NCBI GenBank assembly: GCA_050258555.1
Contig: JBLMZA010000142.1
Span: 1-19,049 of the forward strand
Length of the DNA: 19,049 nt
DNA from: CAISDA01 sp050258555
Lineage (GTDB): Bacteria > Bacteroidota > Ignavibacteria > UBA10030 > UBA8401
Reading direction: 5' to 3'
The notes under the pieces were generated by a model that saw only the letters and a list, made by a program, of their open reading frames with translations, searched no databases and was not told where the DNA came from. Shown in pieces: positions 16,181-19,049 of this stretch. Position numbers and translations under genes: made by a program. Positions within the stretch are counted from its first letter, which is position 1. Every line of letters starts with the position of its first letter.

Positions 16181-16947
16181 GCGGCCGAACGCATGCCTGC
16201 TGGCGCTTCATCGATACGGGATGGAAAAGCGGCGCCTTCAATATGGAGTTCGACGAGCAGCTGGCGCACGACGTGCAAAGCGGCAGAGCGCTGCCCACGG
16301 TGAGAGTGTACGGATGGAAACCCCATGCGATCTCACTCGGACATCATCAGGCAATAACGGACATCGACGAGAACGCCTGCCGCAGGCGCGGAATCGAAAT
16401 CGTCCGCCGTGCGACCGGAGGGAGGGCCATTTTGCATGCCAACGAGGTGACATATTCCGTTACGATGTTTTCCGGCGAACGCTCGATCAGCGATATCTAT
16501 GCGTCGATCAGCGAAGCCCTGGCCTCGGGCTTGCGCATGCTCGGCGCCCCCGTCGAGTTTGCCGCCTCGCAGCCCGATTTCCCGTCGCTTTATAAACAGC
16601 CATCCGCCATACCGTGCTTTGCCAGTTCCGCCCGGCACGAAATCCAATACGAAGGAAAGAAGCTCGTCGGCAGCGCCCAGCGGCGCTATGCCGCGCAGGA
16701 CGGCCCGGAAACCGTGCTGCAGCACGGATCGATCCTGCTCGGAGCGGGACACGAAGAGCTCATCGATCTGCTTGCCGTGGCCGACGAACGCATCCGCGAC
16801 GTGATGAAAAAAGGACTCGCAACGAAGACCACCACGCTTTCGGCGATCCTCGGACGCACCGTGGAATATTCCGAAGCCGTCGGCGCGCTGAAGCGGGGAT
16901 TCGAACAGGCATGGGGCATACACTTTGAACAGGAGATGACACAATGA
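16177..16947 (+). CDS. LipM-type octanoyltransferase / lipoate-protein ligase family protein
   Basis: A 256-residue member of the biotin/lipoate protein ligase fold family (PF03099). RRATGGRAILH at 77-87 is the family signature. Cys147 in IPCFASSARHEI followed by KKLVGSAQRR at 161-170 and LQHGSI at 181-186 resembles LipM, which carries octanoate on this Cys while transferring it from octanoyl-ACP to a lipoyl domain; a lipoate ligase LplA would not need that Cys. The start is the TTG at 16177 because WRFIDTGWKSGAFNM, conserved near the start of the family, precedes the first in-frame ATG. It overlaps the lpxA stop as TTGA and the panB start as ATGA, so it is translated within the same unit. 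Confidence 0.82.
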   Translation: MSGRTHACWRFIDTGWKSGAFNMEFDEQLAHDVQSGRALPTVRVYGWKPHAISLGHHQAITDIDENACRRRGIEIVRRATGGRAILHANEVTYSVTMFSGERSISDIYASISEALASGLRMLGAPVEFAASQPDFPSLYKQPSAIPCFASSARHEIQYEGKKLVGSAQRRYAAQDGPETVLQHGSILLGAGHEELIDLLAVADERIRDVMKKGLATKTTTLSAILGRTVEYSEAVGALKRGFEQAWGIHFEQEMTQ

Positions 16948-17762
16948 GCGTACATGCACCGGAACACAAACGGGTCACGACAAAGACGATCCTGTCGATG
17001 AAAAAATCGGGAGAGAAGATCGCCATGCTGACCGCATACGACTATCTGACGGCGAAACTGCTGGACGAGGCCGGGGTCGACATCATTCTTGTGGGCGACT
17101 CGGTCGCCAACGTGTTTCAGGGGCTCGAAACGACCATTCCCGTCACGCTCGACGAGATCATTTATCATACGAAAGTCGTCCGCCGCGCGGTCAAACGCGC
17201 CATGCTCGTGGCCGATATGCCGTTCATGTCCTATCAGGTCAACACCGAGGAAGCCGTGCGCAACTGCGGCCGCGTGCTGAAGGAGTCGGGAGCGGAGGCG
17301 GTGAAGATGGAAGGCGGCAAGCGCATCGAAGGACTCATCCGCCAGCTGACCGAGATCGGCATTCCCGTCATGGGCCATCTCGGACTCACGCCGCAGTCGA
17401 TCTATAAATTCGGCACGTATGAAGTGCGGGCCAAGGAGACAAGCGAAGCCGAGCAGCTGAAAGAGGACGCGAAGATCCTCGAGGAGGCCGGCGTGTTCGC
17501 CACCGTGCTCGAGAAAATTCCGAGCGATCTGGCGCTCGAGGTCACACAGAGCGTCCAGTGCGCAACGATCGGCATCGGAGCCGGTCCCGGATGCGACGGC
17601 CAGGTGCTCGTTGTGAGCGACATGCTCGGCATGAACGAGCAGTTCCATCCGCGCTTCGTGCGCACATACGCCAATCTCGCAAAGACGATGCGCGAGGCTT
17701 TTCAGGCATACATCAGCGACGTCAAGGATAACACCTTCCCCTCGGATTCTGAAGGTTACTGA
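16944..17762 (+). CDS. panB: 3-methyl-2-oxobutanoate hydroxymethyltransferase PanB
   Basis: A 272-residue cytoplasmic enzyme that adds a hydroxymethyl group from methylene-tetrahydrofolate to alpha-ketoisovalerate, the first committed step to pantothenate. Visible: LTAYDYLTAKLLDEAG at 29-44, the metal-binding Asp52 (LVGDSVANV) and Asp91 (VADMPFMSY), Lys121 in EAVKMEGG, GHLGLTPQS at 144-152 and the catalytic-loop Glu190 in LEKIPSDLA. Length is normal. The ATG at 16944 has AGGAG about 8 bases upstream and overlaps the preceding stop (ATGA). panC, panD and panE are not in the window. Confidence 0.96.
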   Translation: MSVHAPEHKRVTTKTILSMKKSGEKIAMLTAYDYLTAKLLDEAGVDIILVGDSVANVFQGLETTIPVTLDEIIYHTKVVRRAVKRAMLVADMPFMSYQVNTEEAVRNCGRVLKESGAEAVKMEGGKRIEGLIRQLTEIGIPVMGHLGLTPQSIYKFGTYEVRAKETSEAEQLKEDAKILEEAGVFATVLEKIPSDLALEVTQSVQCATIGIGAGPGCDGQVLVVSDMLGMNEQFHPRFVRTYANLAKTMREAFQAYISDVKDNTFPSDSEGY

Positions 17763-17813
17763 ACAGATGATGAGGCTGCCGAATGATTTTTATCAATTTC
17801 CAGGAGACCTTCA

Positions 17814-19049
17814 GTGAAAAAAATCGTTACGCTTTTCATGCTCACCCTGCTGTCTGCTGCATGCGCATTCTCGCAAGTCAAATATGATACGGTAAAAACG
17901 ATGTCCGTCGGTCCGGGCATGATCTACACGCATTACACCGTGAGTTCGGTGCCGTGGGAGATGGATGTGCTCGAGATCGACCTCCGGAACCCCTACCTCC
18001 GGCTCGAGACGGCGAAAGCCGGCGACCGCTATGCCGGTCTTGAAAAGACGAGCGCCATGGCTGCGCGCAAATCCGCGCCCGGACACCGGGTGATCGGCGC
18101 GATCAATGCCGACTTTTTCGACATGAGCAACGGCAAACCGATCAATATTCAGGTGGCCCAGGGGGAATTCGTGCGGGGACCGTCGTCGGGACTTTCAACG
18201 ATCGGATTCACCGATATGAACCGGCCCGTGATGGAACGCCTGTCGATGTCCGGCGCGGTCATCAATGGCGGCGCGAAAGCTCCGATCCACAACGTGAACC
18301 AGACGCGCAACACCGACCAGCTCATTCTTTTCAACAGCTTCATGGGAACATCGACGGGCACGAACATGTACGGCGCGGAAGCGCTCGTGCGTCCTGTCAC
18401 GCCGTGGATCGTCAACGATACGGTCGCCTGCGTCGTCGATACGATCGTCTCGGGCGTGGGCAACATGGCCATTCCGAAAGGCTCTGCGGTGCTGTCGGGA
18501 CACGGCGTATCGGCATCCTTCATCACATCATCGATGAAGAAAGGCGATACGGTCCGGATCGTCATGACGCTGGCGCCAAGCGCGAAGCGGATCACCGAAG
18601 TGATCGGCGGATATCCGCGCATCGTGAAAAACGGCGAAGACTATGTCGATCAGGGATATTCGGAGGAAGGCGGTCCCGATCACACCTACCAGCGGCATAA
18701 CCGCACGGCAATCGGCTTCAATGCCGACACGACGAAGCTGTATTTCGTCGTGGTCGACGGTCGCACCGCGGCGAGCCTCGGCATGACGCTGAAGGAAGTC
18801 TCGGCCTTCATGCGCGCCATCGGCGTGTGGCAGGGCATGAACTTCGACGGCGGCGGCTCGACGACGATGGTGATCAACAATGCGATCGTGAATCATCCGA
18901 CCGACGGCAGCGGAGAGCGTCCCGTGGCCAATGCGATGCTGGCCGTGACGACCGCGCCCGTCGATACGCTCGTGAAGGCGCAGCTGACATCCGACAGGAT
19001 CCGCATCTTCAGAGGAGAGACATTCGCATTCGGCGCCAACGGATGGGAC
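17814..19049 (+). CDS. secreted phosphodiester glycosidase-domain protein (NAGPA/DUF2233-like), 3' truncated by window
   Basis: The frame is open from a GTG at 17814 to the window end (412 codons, no stop), with AGGAG eight bases before the start. Residues 1-20 are a signal peptide (KKIVTLFMLTLLSAACAFS, cleavage likely before Gln21). The Cys17 region is not a good lipobox because Ser occupies the position usually held by Leu. Residues about 90-380 match the phosphodiester glycosidase domain (PF09992): GAINADFFD at 95-103, GGYPRIVKNG at 265-274, HNRTAIGFN at 295-303, FVVVDGR at 311-317, MNFDGGGSTTM at 342-352 and GERPVANAM at 367-375. The family includes the enzyme that removes GlcNAc from mannose-6-phosphate diesters and bacterial envelope proteins of mostly unknown substrate. 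About 30 residues follow the domain (380-412), suggesting further domains beyond the window. Confidence 0.82.
   Translation, partial: MKKIVTLFMLTLLSAACAFSQVKYDTVKTMSVGPGMIYTHYTVSSVPWEMDVLEIDLRNPYLRLETAKAGDRYAGLEKTSAMAARKSAPGHRVIGAINADFFDMSNGKPINIQVAQGEFVRGPSSGLSTIGFTDMNRPVMERLSMSGAVINGGAKAPIHNVNQTRNTDQLILFNSFMGTSTGTNMYGAEALVRPVTPWIVNDTVACVVDTIVSGVGNMAIPKGSAVLSGHGVSASFITSSMKKGDTVRIVMTLAPSAKRITEVIGGYPRIVKNGEDYVDQGYSEEGGPDHTYQRHNRTAIGFNADTTKLYFVVVDGRTAASLGMTLKEVSAFMRAIGVWQGMNFDGGGSTTMVINNAIVNHPTDGSGERPVANAMLAVTTAPVDTLVKAQLTSDRIRIFRGETFAFGANGWD

Noticed and set aside
17763..17813. Terminator or promoter between panB and the last gene
   Set aside because: No stem with a T-tract and no convincing promoter elements in these 51 bases; only the AGGAG ribosome site is clear.

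Overview
The window looks like chromosomal DNA from a Gram-negative, diderm bacterium of the Bacteroidota/Chlorobiota/Ignavibacteriota (FCB) branch. The main reasons are the lpxC–fabZ gene fusion typical of that branch, a five-POTRA BamA with a C-terminal aromatic residue, two Skp/OmpH chaperones, and signal peptides that tend to end just before or at Gln (FS-Q, SA-Q, QA-Q). Genes are GC-rich, packed closely, and often begin with GTG or TTG; several have clear Shine-Dalgarno sites (for example GGAGG before lpxC), which argues against a classical Bacteroides-like genome. The exact phylum is inference. No tRNA, rRNA, CRISPR array, insertion sequence or phage gene was seen. No gene-free stretch exceeds 300 bases; the longest (about 176 bases, 8155-8330) is the divergent promoter region.

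Left arm (1-8154). A plus-strand gene ends at 93 and overlaps, tail to tail, the end of the first minus-strand gene. Reading leftward on the minus strand from 8154 are a YhiN/HI0933-family flavoprotein, purK, purE, a CcmF-type cytochrome c haem lyase, a small single-cluster ferredoxin and an 809-residue six-hairpin glycosidase-like protein. PurK and PurE together convert AIR to CAIR in purine synthesis. The ferredoxin and the glycosidase-like gene overlap by ATGA and are probably translated together, an unusual pairing. Two strong hairpin structures fill the gap between ccmF and the ferredoxin.

Right arm (8331-19049, plus strand). A promoter-like sequence in the divergent gap leads into an envelope-building run: uppS (undecaprenyl diphosphate), bamA (outer-membrane protein insertion), two skp/ompH paralogues, lpxD, lpxC-fabZ and lpxA (first steps of lipid A, plus fatty-acid dehydration). 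These are followed by a LipM-type octanoyltransferase and panB (pantothenate synthesis), joined by TTGA and ATGA overlaps. A shared theme is acyl-ACP: LpxA, LpxD, FabZ and LipM all use acyl-ACP, and pantothenate supplies its prosthetic group. The window closes in an exported phosphodiester glycosidase-domain protein that runs off the end.

Regulatory structure inside the right arm: a strong intrinsic terminator/attenuator lies between the two skp genes, and two perfect palindromes lie between lpxD and lpxC. One of these shares the ten-base core GCTTCGCCCC with the hairpins beside ccmF, suggesting an interspersed palindromic repeat family. No clearly new system such as a defence island is visible; the most unusual items are the ferredoxin/glycosidase pair, the attenuated skp pair and the palindromic intergenic elements.
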